DNA of 64,000 nucleotides from positions 6,206,174 to 6,270,173 of the forward strand of contig NC_031477.1 in NCBI RefSeq assembly GCF_000006565.2, given 5' to 3'. The stretch's first letter is position 1; the number at the start of each line of letters is the position of its first letter. Source of the DNA: Toxoplasma gondii ME49 (lineage: Eukaryota; Apicomplexa; Conoidasida; Eucoccidiorida; Sarcocystidae). Below, one piece after another: positions 1-10,300 of this stretch. The position numbers and the translations under genes are program-made. Below the pieces are notes generated by a model, which was not told the DNA's origin, made no database searches, and saw only the letters and a list, made by a program, of their open reading frames with translations.

Positions 1-366
1 AAATAGAATGTGTCAAAAGTGCATGCGTCCCGAAGCCAAGACTTTTCTACCTGGAGGTGCGCGAGTCCCTTTTTGGAGATTGGTCTCGAGACGGCGGAGA
101 CATCGACCCTGGATAAAAACAAAACATGGCACTTTCCTCTTCGTTCGTACGCCTCTACAAGCGCCATCGATTAAGTCCATGCAACACTTTCTTCACTGTA
201 AAAAGATACAAAAAAACCTTCGACTACGATCACACACATGTATGCATGCACGCATGTATGTTTGGACGGATGCACCTGTGTATGTACAGGTGTGCTTGCA
301 GCGAGGTAGCAACGCCGCGCCGTCTGTCTCTTTGTTTGCACTGGTGTCCGTTGTTTAGACTACTTC
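1..366. other. 3' flank of the RNPS1-like gene
   Basis: No gene is visible here. The stretch lies downstream of the stop codon of the minus-strand RRM gene and probably contains its 3' untranslated region. It has several TGCATGCA/CATGTATG-like alternations near 235-260. The short open frames are not supported by any recognisable protein. Confidence 0.4.
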
Positions 367-1778
367 TTATCCGAAGGCAGAGAGCTCGAAGATGAAAGGC
401 TTACGATCCTTTCTGCGAAGAGAGACAGAGTAGCTTGGACTTCTTCGGCGATACGAAGAACGAGGCGGACTCCTCCCGCGCCTGGAAAGACCATTGCGCG
501 CCGGCGACCCTCGTCCCCCGTGCCTGGCCCCCGATGACGCGGCAGGCCCTGCAGCCGCTGCCAGGCGAGCCTTTTCAGCTGCGGTGGAAAACAGCAGAAA
601 CACGAACAGGGTGAGGGAGGAACTCTCGGACGGGAGCGGAGACGGGGCAAGACCGATGTGTGAAGTCCTCTAACGTCTGATACTCTCAACGAGAGATTAA
701 AACAAAAGAGCTTGAACTGAACCGGCGCATGCAAAAAAAAGAAAATTTTGGTGGTGTGAGGTCGAGATAAAGAAAAGAAAGCGACACCAACTCAGCACAC
801 CAACAGACACTCCCCGAAATACTAGCAAGAACCGCTTCTGCTTTGTCAGCAGACAAATAAAAAATCTGAACCTGCACCGGTGTACATGCATGCGTGAGTG
901 TATGACTGAATGTACGTACTGCATATATATATATATATATAGGACTATGTGAGGGGTCGACCTGTGTAAAACGAATAGTTGCGAAGAGAGAGTAGCCTCT
1001 TTTCGAGAGACGCGAAGTGCGTTACTTTGCATTTGAAGACTCTGTAGCCCTGACCGACGAGTCGTTTCCTTCTCTCCTACCTTGCCTCTGCTCCTTCACT
1101 TTCGAACTAAATTCCACCTTCATGGCGCGACCATCCAACATTCCCTGTTCACAAATAACACAAAAAAGAGAACACAGAAAAAGCGAAAAGAAGCACATAT
1201 CCACCCCGTCGATCCTCCACTACACATGTGTGTATGTACATACATGTACGGATACATGTCGCTTCTGCTCTCTTTCCCTCTGTCTCTCTATCTTGGTCGC
1301 GCGCTGTGTCTCTTTCTCTTGTTCTCTCCAACTTGTTCTCTGTCTCTGTCTCGTTCTTGCTCTCTCTTCCCACCTGTTTTCTCTCTTCTCGTCCTCTCTT
1401 CCCTTCCACTTCTTTCTTCACCTGTCTCTGTCTCGACCCCTCTCGTTCGCTTTCTCTCCCTCTTCAGTGTCTCTTCCCCTCCAGTTCTTGCTCCCTCTCT
1501 CCTTCTTCTCTTCCTCAGCGTCTGTTTCTTCCTCTCGCCGTCGTTCTATCTCGCTTTCTTGCGCGTACTTGGTTGAGGTGCTCTCGAGCCAGCTCGGCTT
1601 CTCTGACGGAGTCGAACTCTACGTACGCGTAGCCTTTCGGAATTCCTGCGACTTTATCGACTGCGACGGTGCAGGAAGTGACGACTCCATATAAGCCGAA
1701 GATTTCTCGCAAGTGCTCCTCCCGGACGTTGCGCGTCAGGGAAGACACATTCAGCGTACATTCCAGCACGCGCTTCAT
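367..1778 (-). CDS. RNPS1: RNPS1-like RRM protein (3 exons)
   Basis: Three exons give 486 coding bases and 161 residues: 1569-1778, 1081-1144 and 367-578. All introns are GT-AG and the phases agree. The RRM fills residues 1-92. RNP2 is in the LNVSSLTRNV stretch and RNP1 is KGYAYVEF. The LTRNV plus KGYAYVEF combination is typical of RNPS1/SR45, a peripheral exon-junction-complex splicing activator in the nucleus. Exon 2 (GMLDGRAMKVEF) completes the last RRM strand. Exon 3 is Ala/Gly-rich and then short Arg/Ser/Pro-rich (RRGRSPPRSSYRRRSPSYS), matching the RS/P tail of the family but much shorter. The N-terminal Ser-rich region of animal RNPS1 is absent, because the ATG lies four or five residues before the RRM. 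An unseen upstream exon is possible, as the ORF upstream is not coding-like. The RRM assignment is firm; orthology to RNPS1 is an inference. Confidence 0.82.
923..940. repeat. (AT)n microsatellite in RNPS1-like intron 2
   Basis: Nine AT units in a row inside the second intron (579-1080) of the RRM gene. It is a likely length-polymorphic marker with no coding effect. Confidence 0.9.
1262..1560. repeat. Polypyrimidine tract (GA-rich on the sense strand)
   Basis: About 300 bases are almost entirely C and T on the plus strand, with CTCTCT/TTCTCT motifs. In the transcribed (minus) sense this is a GA-rich run filling most of intron 1 (1145-1568) of the RNPS1-like gene. Open frames across it on the plus strand encode only Ser/Leu/Phe runs and are composition artefacts. 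Confidence 0.85.
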
Positions 1779-2016
1779 CGTGACTAGGAAAGCGGGTGAA
1801 GCGCAAAAAACTGAATCACAGAAAGGGCAGAGAGCCCGAAGAAAAGAACCCCAAGAAAAGATGGACAGAAAGAGTAGACGCGAGACGACCTGTTGAGGTC
1901 TATCTACAAATATCCACGACAGAGGCAGAGCAGAGAGACTGAGAGGTCTGTGACGATGCGGGCGCCTATACCATGGAAGAAAAGCGCATCAAAAGCAAGG
2001 CAGGACGACGCCGGGT

Positions 2017-2087
2017 GCATGCGCGCCACGATTGTTGCCGATCCAGTGAGGGACAGGCAGACAGAGATGTAGATCTTTTCGCATGCA
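2017..2087. promoter_or_regulatory. Two YGCATGCR elements upstream of the RNPS1-like gene
   Basis: TGCATGCG at 2017-2024 and CGCATGCA at 2080-2087 lie about 240 and 300 bases upstream of the minus-strand start codon at 1778. YGCATGCR is a known over-represented promoter element in Toxoplasma (for example at ribosomal-protein genes). Position and pairing fit a promoter role. Function is inferred; no transcription start can be read from the sequence. Confidence 0.4.
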
Positions 2088-3613
2088 AATGCAATTTTCA
2101 ATCGGCTCGATGGGTGGGGAGACCACAAGTGACTAGCGACTAGTGTCAGCTGCGGAGAAGAAACGGAGACCACAATCTTTCAGCGATTGTGTGTTGCCAG
2201 GCAAGGAGCGCGCGACAAGCCGAGAAACGGGGTGCAGACGAGTTTTACAGTTCGCGAGAGCGCGTTAACAAAAAACGACTTCGACTGTTCGACGGAACAC
2301 GCTTGAAAGCTCTCGCAGACTCTCAAGGACGGGAAACAAGGGAGGGGCGTCGAGCAGAGAAAAAAGACGCCCGGCAATGCGGCAGTCAGGGATCTAGACA
2401 GAGGAAGGAAACGAGACAGAAAAAGACGCTTTTTCCTTTCCAAAGACGAGAGAGGCCGTTCCTAGGAAGACTCATTCGCGGACTTGATTTTCTGAAGGGG
2501 GAGAAAACTGTGTTGGCGACGATGACCTCTGCTTCTCAAAACAGGACGATGCGTATTATAGACAGGTTTCTGTTGCCAAGAAGGACGGAACAGAGATCTT
2601 CTACGTTCACAAAAGTCCCACCGAGAGTCCCGCTAGACACAGCGGAAGGGAACTTCGAAAACACGAAGCACAACTACACCACGAGGAATGATAAAAACTC
2701 CGAGAACCCTCCCGCTGTCGCACAAAAGGGAGACTCTCCCGTTCCATGAAACGCCAAAATCGGTCCCCAACCCTCAGAAAAAGCGACAGAGCACGACGTA
2801 GAGATTAGAAAGTGTTGAAAATGAGGGCGGATGCGAACTACTGCGACACTTTATTGGAGAAACGCCGTGCGAGAATCCATACAAAAGCAACATAATTGCT
2901 GTTTCTTTTTTCAGTGCCTGTGCATGCGCGAGCCGCAGTTCGATTGCCGTGGCAGGTTCAGGACCAACCTTTATTCTTTGGTTTTTGTACATTGTCTTGC
3001 TACAATCGCAACGAAGTGACTTCTTTCGAATCAGTGTTTTTTCGTAGTTAGAAAGCTGTCTATGAGGGGAGAAGAAGAGCTTTATGACGCACAAAGGCAC
3101 TCCAGGGAGTCTACGCGGATTGTGCTTTCTCCCAGGGTCGGCACTCTCTCCATCATCAATGCATCCGCCTCGCAGCTCCCATTATATTAAGGAGTCCTTC
3201 TTTTACATCCTGATGAGCGGGACTCCGGGGTTAGATCTTGAAGGTCTTTGTTTACTGGATCCAAGCTCTTAACTCAGTCAATTAGCGCTGGGACAGATAT
3301 TCTGTACCAACCGATCTAGAGTCAAGAGGAACCGACTGCTGTACACCTTGCCCCGTTACATCCAGGAGCTTATTGTTATATTCGATAATCTTATACGTTC
3401 AGCCGCCGTGAGTTGTATTAAATGGCTCGGTACATGTGTCTATACGGGATCATCTGCACGAACTACAAACAGATCTTTCATACTATTTGGTGTATCATCT
3501 TAACAACTCCTATGCTAGGACGCGAGAACGGGCAATCTAACTTTGCGTTAAGCCTGCGTACGTATGCCTAGCGCATAACCGATGTGAAATAACCTTAATG
3601 TCGTAGGAAGTGG

Positions 3614-3653
3614 AAATCCAACACATTTAGCTGTCTTACGCAGTCCAGTGGGG
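3614..3653 (+). repeat. Diverged direct repeat, copy 1
   Basis: This 40-base segment is about 85% identical (34 of 40 by eye) to 4536-4575, in the same orientation. The shared core is gcagtccagtg. A shorter partial match to the first 14 bases lies near 9990. The family is not recognised. Confidence 0.6.
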
Positions 3654-4535
3654 TGGTGGTGTATAGCGATCGTGAAAAACTTCGTTGTCTGCGTGAGTGA
3701 AACGAGACTGTGTCTTTTCCATAACAGCGATGTGGAACCTTCCATTTGCTGGGTTCCGTTTCCGTCTCACTCGACACTTGCGTAGAAATCCTGTGCACCT
3801 GAACGCTAAGTATTTACATGTCTGATTTTGTACATAGACAGATAGATACGTCTATTTAAATGAATGCATGTTTCATGCACCCCTACGGTAATCAGGTAGA
3901 TGTCCATATAAAATAACAGGAAAAAAGCTGAGGCACGGCACACCTTTCGTCTCCGCATCCCCATTGCACTGGCCTTCTCTGGGTGTCACGCCGGCAAACA
4001 AAGGGGTTTTTATATTCAGGATAGGCTCCTCGAAAAAACAAAGACTGTTTGCTCCTGAGCGTGCCACGAGAAGAAAAGACGCACAGATACTTCCGATGTC
4101 GGGAGAAAAAGCGCAATCATGGTGCCGCCTTGCGGGTGACTTTCCAGATTTCTCGCAGCTGCACAACGATCTGTCTCATTCGATCTCGCCACGGTATGAC
4201 AGCGATACTGTTCTAATATTCATCAAATCTTTCGAAGAGCGTTGTTTCCGATTTCTTTTTCTCAGATTCGCCCTTGAATACAGTCGCTGCCCGGACCTAA
4301 GTTGCCGCGTATCACAAAGACTCGAATTCTCTCGGTTATCTAAAATAGCGTGTTCTACAAGCACACATTGTCTCGGGAACTTCTACGAAAACAGAAACTT
4401 TTTTTCAGATGTCTATTTGCTCCAGATTCGATAATAAGATGCAAGAAACTCCCCTGACTGTTGACAGGCGACAGGAACGTATCTCGTCAATTCAAAGCCA
4501 TTTGATCGTGTGGGAACATCCATGCCAGGGAACTA

Positions 4536-4575
4536 AAATTCATCACTTTTAGCTATCTTAAGCAGTCCAGTGAGG
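4536..4575 (+). repeat. Diverged direct repeat, copy 2
   Basis: Second copy of the 40-base unit at 3614-3653, also non-coding. Just beyond it (about 4588-4625) the sequence resembles 3995-4022, both containing an acaa-cggggt/aaggggt-ttttt-like block, so the duplicated unit may once have been longer. Confidence 0.55.
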
Positions 4576-5022
4576 CGATACGGCACAGCCAACAAAAACA
4601 ACGGGGTCTTTTTGAAATATAGGAATCTTATTGTGGGAAACTGCAACCGGGAGTTCAGCCACAGTCTGTGTAGGACTGGAGGTGCGTACCCTCGGCACAA
4701 AGTGCGTTCTTTTGCTCTCCATGCATGCACCGTCTATTCAACTGATGCACCCAGAAAGGGATTTCTCTTAGCTGTCTGGTTGCTTCAGCTCGCAACCATT
4801 TGTAGAAAGGACGTGGACCTCAGAAAACTAACTATCAGTGCTCCTTCGAGAGGGAAGGGCGCTTCTTCCACTGCCGTTGTTTTGTGCCTTTTTCTACAGG
4901 CTCTATTCCGCCGACTTGGGTACAGAAAACACCTAAACGTCGACCTAGTCGCCGCGTGCCCATCGCGATTTCTTCACAGGTTTTCTCTCTGCTTTGTGTC
5001 CTTCTCGAACACACGCATAGAA

Positions 5023-7363
5023 TCACTCGGTCGCCATGTCCTCCCCGTCCTCTACACCCCGCCACCAAAAATTGTTGAACTGAAACATGTTGCAGGGAGT
5101 TTCCATCTTTGCCCTGAAGGCCTCCCGTACGCGCGCGTCTACAAGACGGCACGCAGACAACGCAAGCATCAGACAAATGTTGGTGTCGCTGTTTTCTTGG
5201 CTTTTCGTCGTATCTTCGTCCCACCAACCGCCACTGGGAGACAAGAGGCGTGCCTCAGCCACTCCCAGGCCACTGCGACTTGCACCGCTCACGCTCGTCC
5301 CGTTTGCAGCACTTCGAATCGCTGCGCTGCTCCCGACACTCCTTTCAAAAAAGCTGCTGACCAGGTCACCTGAAACAAGAAGCGCGTTTTCACACATGTA
5401 CACGGAATTCAAACGAAAGTCAAACTGCGGAAAAACAAACAGCAGCTGTAGTTCTTTGCTCCGGAGGCCAAGGGCGGCGCTTGGGCACCCCCTGTATGCT
5501 CTCGTTGCTCGTCACGAAACAGGCATGTGCTAACACATTGTGGTCCATATCCCTCTAGATCTACAGTTCTCCGTCTCGAGAGACTTCTCAATGTAGACAT
5601 GTCCGTCCCTGTCCGCTAGTATTCTTTCAAACTGAGCTAAGGCAGAAGAATCGTATCCGACCCGCGAGACCTCATGTACCCTAAAAAATGTTTGTCACTG
5701 CCGCGTAACCCTACACACATTGATCAAGATTCTGCTTTCTGCCTGAGGAATAAGCCATCCACTGCACGCGCCTCTCAAAAGCGAACAACTCTGGAACCCG
5801 AGAGAGTGCGCTTTTTTCGAGTTTCTGTTCAACGAGAAAATCCGTTGAACTGTGTAGCCTCCATCGCTTCCAAGTCGCGCCCTCAACTCTTTATCACCCC
5901 TTCCCCATAAGCACCAATGAAGACTGATTTCTGTACATGCGCATCCAATTCCTGACCACAATTGGACTCCTGGATGAGATTTTGAAAGCCTTTGTTTACT
6001 GAATTGAGATCTACTGCTGCTCCCTACAGCCGTTGTTTCGACCTTTTGCACCGGCCCAGGGCTGTATCCTCTCACTGTACAGAGAGGTTTTAGTCGTCTC
6101 GCCTCTCTCCCTCACCCGCTTGCGTGCTTACCAGTTTGCGGTTCAAGAACGAGGCAGATCGCTCCTTCTTTGCGTCCGTCCTCTTCCTCACTGCAGGGGT
6201 CGATGCACCACTGGCCTTCCTCATGTCCACAGCTCGGTACGGTGAGTGGTCGTCGCTGCCCAGAATCCCGAACTGCGCGACCCGAGCCGCCTTCGTCTGT
6301 CCCTTCGAGGCACGTTTTTGTCTCCGAAATGCATGCGCTGCGTGCGAGCCGCACGAGATTCGTCGCCCAGGCCCGGAAGCGGAGGGAGACGCCCGCGTCG
6401 ATGAGAGCCGCGAGCGCGGCGTTAATGCATGCGCTCTCTGCTCCGCCGTCGTCTTGCAAAATCATCAAAGTCAGCTGAACTAGGCAGCGAGGGTATTCGC
6501 CTGGGAGAACCATGTGCTGGAGAAGTGTCTGCAACTGACACTCCATCCACCTTTCAAAAGACTCGCTGCCGAAGGCGCCTCTTCCTCGGCGAGTTCCGCG
6601 AGCGGTCCCCGAAGCCACTGCAGAGTCGCAGCCTCCTATCGCCGCGGCTGTGCGTGCAGCTGAGAGCATCGGGGGGCCTGCCAGCGGCTTCAAAATCACG
6701 TGGAAAAAACACCCCGAACTCGAATATTTCGGGCCCGGCGGCGCCTCGACAGGGCCAACCACCAGAGCGATGACACTCGTCAAACCCTGGAAAAAAACAC
6801 ACATGTTGAGAAATGACTTTACCCAATTGTTTGTGCGTTTTCTAGAAGAAGGAAAATTACACGGAGCTGAAGAAATGACAGAGAGAAGATCCTGCTCTTG
6901 CCTAACTTCCGGGCACGCGGTCTGGCAGATGCGAAGGCCTGGTGAGCACAGCTGCTTGGTGCTTCCTTTCCATGTGTCTTGTACGAAACCGACAAGGACA
7001 GACAACTGTTCGCGAGTTCAGTCTCCACTCGGCTATCGAACGCAGCCCTACGCGTTTGTTCTCAGCTGTGCGTGCATGCACATGTGCCGTCGAAATACAC
7101 GGACAGGTGAGGATAAACCTGCATTCAGAGGTGGAGGGAAAAGCGAGCACTTTTTGAAACCGAATCAAACACGAGATCCACAGTACCTGGGAGACTCGAG
7201 CGCTGCCGTGAGCGGTTCTGGCGAAACCGAGTTTCACAGTGAGAGGCCGCAGCTCTCGCGCATGCTCGCGACCGTCGGGCCTCAAGAACACCTCCGTACT
7301 GGCACTTGTGGGTGGGTGCGCCCCGTCGCTTTCCGACGCGACGTTTGCTATCTCGGGTTTCAT
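5023..7363 (-). CDS. RRP46: Exosome RNase PH-like subunit RRP46/EXOSC5 (4 exons)
   Basis: Exons 7187-7363, 6132-6786, 5565-5636 and 5023-5369 join in phase to 1,251 bases, 416 residues. An in-frame TGA just upstream supports the ATG. The RNase PH fold is read as LRPDGREHARELR and GSARVSQGLTSVIALVVGP (spanning intron 1), then FHVILKPLAG, FERWMECQLQTLL, YPRCLVQLTLMILQDDGG and ACINAALAALIDAGVSL. Near the end of the fold come CIDPCSEEED and AICLVLEPQ. QG-TSV, the YPR-L block and CINAA-ALIDAG match yeast/human Rrp46 better than Rrp41, whose N-terminal pattern it also partly shares. It would sit in the RNase PH ring of the RNA exosome, nucleus and cytoplasm, without phosphorolytic activity. It is much longer than the usual 220-250 residues: inserts lie after LKPLAG, after SLRF, and before the final helix (LALSACRLVDARV). 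Exon 3 is the least certain. Confidence 0.82.
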
Positions 7364-10300
7364 TATGTTGTGCTGCTTAGGTCACGAAAAACCAAGGGAA
7401 GACGGGTGTACAGAAAGAAGCCGGCAATTGCGGGCAGGTGAGATACCAGCTTTGCAAGCGAATTAACAACGGAAGTGTAAGAAACTGTTAGGGCCTTCGG
7501 GACATCCGCGTCCGGAGGGAAAAAAGACAGCAAACGTGAGCATCCGCTTTCTGGATTCGAGGAAAAGAATGTAAGACAGTTCGAGAACTGGGATTTTTTG
7601 CGTTGCCCGTGAGGAAACGGGTAATACCCAAGGCTTCGCTTCTGGCGCCTGTGCCAGAGAGAGACCAAGCCGCAGGAAAGCGGCACATACATTCATCCGC
7701 CCCCCTTCCCGTAAACGCCAAGACACAAGCGAAAAAGTGAGTGTGTGACCTTTAGAGGCTGGAAGGGAATTCCTCTAGCCTTTGTTTCTTCTTCACCAAA
7801 GGAGAGTCGAGGCGACATGCAGTGTTTCAAGCGTGACGCCCGGAACGGACGAAATAGGGGAAATTGAAAAAAAGAAGAGAGGGAACGTAGTAACGAAAAG
7901 CGGTTCACTCCCGTCGTTGCGAGACATGTGCAACTGAATCACGATCCGAAAGATGTTCGCTCATATGCTGTCCGGAGACGATACAGTGTCTAAAGAAGGC
8001 AGATGGTGACACGAAAGAGCAAGTTGTGGAAGATGTTCTCGCTGAACTCGCACTGAGAAAAATTGGGGTGGTCGCACCACCATACAGAACGATACACGTT
8101 TTTGCAGTCTTTGAATACGGCGATACAGTCGAGCAGTGGCCGCTAGAGGGAGGCGAAGCAAGCGAGCCCCGGTGTCTGCAGGGGAATGAACTTAGTAGAT
8201 CCTAGTCAGCTCTACAGTATTTCTGGTGTCTGCTCCACATCAGAAGCGCGCATGGGAGTGTGGTGCAGTTGGAGGACAGAGAGGAGAAACAATGAGGAGT
8301 AGAGGGAAAACGGTACTAGAGGAAAAGAAGGGCCGCCTTGACTTGCTTTCGGAGATGCGGACAGGGATAAAAGAAAACGAGAGGTAAGGGAGGACAAAGA
8401 AAGACTGCATTCCACCGGCTTGTAAGATTTCAACTGAGCCTCTGATCTTCGAACGGAAAACATTTAGAAGAAACACAAAACGAGGCAGGCCGGTCAAACC
8501 GCTGCCGCAGGCCAGTGAAGGCCGCGACGCTCTGCTTGTTCCAGACCGCGGGGAAGGCTGCACCGAGTGACGCCACACAGACAAAAGCGGAGACACCAGT
8601 ACGCGTGCAAAAACGTGTTAATGTGGCATTCATCATGAGAAGAACAATCAGGCCAGACGAAAGGAAAGTTCCACTCAAGCATGCAGCGCGAACAGGTTCC
8701 AGCGTCCTCGCCGCGCATGCACGAGATCCGGTACGCGAAACAAATGCATGCGCTCATGCAAAAGGGACACACTTGTGAAAAAGACAACTGCAAATTATAG
8801 ATCACAAAAGAATTAATCAAGGGTTTCCGTTCGAGGATGCGCCGACATGACTAATGAAATGTCTGTACAGGTACTCTCTACTCTGACGATGCAGCCTACT
8901 TTCTCTTTGTACAGACCGCGGAGACTGTGTACAACTCCCGCTGCATCTTCGGCCACATATTCGCAGGTGTTCGTGCAGAGTTCAAACGCTGTGGAGGGTT
9001 ATTATCAGTGTCACAGTAGAATGAGGCTTTTAAACTGCGAATTGCAGTCTGATTGCAGAGAGGGATCTGCTGCTGTCATTTGCCGTTTCTGCTCTTTCAG
9101 AAATGTCGCACAGTGACGGCGAGCTACGACTCATACCCGTCGGTTGCTGAGCCCCTAACAAGCTCTATTATACAGTCGCTCAAATGTCAGCCAGTGCTTA
9201 TATGCAGTTAGTTTTTCTTTATCAAAGTCGGTACAGGAGCTCGTCGCTGGTTAGGAGAAGTCGAGGAAGGGAAAACAGCGAAGTTACCATAAGCCCCCGG
9301 GTGTGTGCCAATAGACTCTGGTGGAAACTAGAGGAAGTATGCTTTCGTTTTTGGTTTCGTAAGCGCAAAATTGTTGTAAGGAAGTGATTGTTAATGCAAG
9401 AGTATATTATAATGGGAAGCGGCCCAGCTCTCTATAGTCCTAGGCGGCCTGAGCGGTTACATGTATCTGGTGGGCAGTGGCATTGATACGCGGACGTCTT
9501 GAGCATACAGGAATATAGCCATCGGTTCTTTCGCTCACCGAGTGACTGGTAGTATGCTCTCACTGCCTATGGAATCGGTTTGTAATTCGAATAGAGAGAG
9601 AGATCTCCGTGCAGCTGTTTCAAGCATTTTGAACGTACTGAACGCGAACATGCTCCACAGCGTTGCAACGAAGTTGTCGATCTTTTTTTATTCAGGCGTT
9701 TAGACGACTGAGGCAAGACATTGCCAATGATTTGACTTTCATGGCCTTCCACGAGCTCCTTCAGAACGTCAGTGTCTGCGTCATACGCTCGCAGAACCAC
9801 ATACGTTGTTCTGTGCATCAGAAATACCCGTTTCATGGTTGGCGTTTGCTGTTTTAGCAGGTCTTCCTGACTCCAGCAAGACACCTGCCACCTCACTGTG
9901 ACACGTACGAAAACACTGATACATTTGGATTATGCCAACATACCACAAAAAGGAGGCAACAGGACACGGCCGACGACTGTTACTTTCAACTAAGAATCCG
10001 ACACATTTGCCCGACATCAGCATAGTTGTCAGAAAGTTAATGAGGATACTTGAGTAGTCGTCGAATTGTTTCCAAGCAAATCGGAGATTTCTCCCACAGT
10101 CGACGCCTATGCCTACTGTCCCTCTTTTGTGGCACAACGGCTCTGCGCGGCCGCATCAACCACGTTGAGCGTCGTCGTGTTGAACGCTCGCTTCAGACTG
10201 CGAGAATTCCATGTGAAATTCCTGACAACCGATGCATTTCTCCAGAAAGATGCAGTCACGAGCGCATTATCTTGTTCCCTCCTTTCGATCCACTATGTAC

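Larger units (their letters stand above)
1779..5022. other. Non-coding interval: RNPS1-like promoter side and RRP46 3' side
   Basis: No gene is supported in these 3.2 kb. The left part should hold the 5' untranslated region and promoter of the RNPS1-like gene. The right part should hold the 3' untranslated region of RRP46. Long open frames (for example plus-strand 2189-2749) start at non-ATG codons, are rich in Lys/Arg/Glu and match nothing I know. A pair of diverged direct repeats (3614-3653 and 4536-4575) is annotated separately. Confidence 0.5.

Noticed and set aside
1017..1694. A 225-codon plus-strand frame rich in Ser, Leu and Phe.
   Set aside because: It translates the polypyrimidine tract that is intron 1 of the minus-strand RRM gene.
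1685..1700. A TATAAGCCGA string resembling a Toxoplasma ribosomal-protein promoter element (its complement reads TCGGCTTATA).
   Set aside because: It lies inside RNPS1-like exon 1, where it encodes part of the RRM (FGLYG); a coding coincidence is the simpler explanation.
5023..7363. Assignment of the RNase PH-like protein to RRP41.
   Set aside because: The N-terminal DGR-ELR pattern suggests it, but QG-TSV, HVILKP, YPR-L and CINAA-ALIDAG fit RRP46 better. RRP41 remains a weaker alternative.
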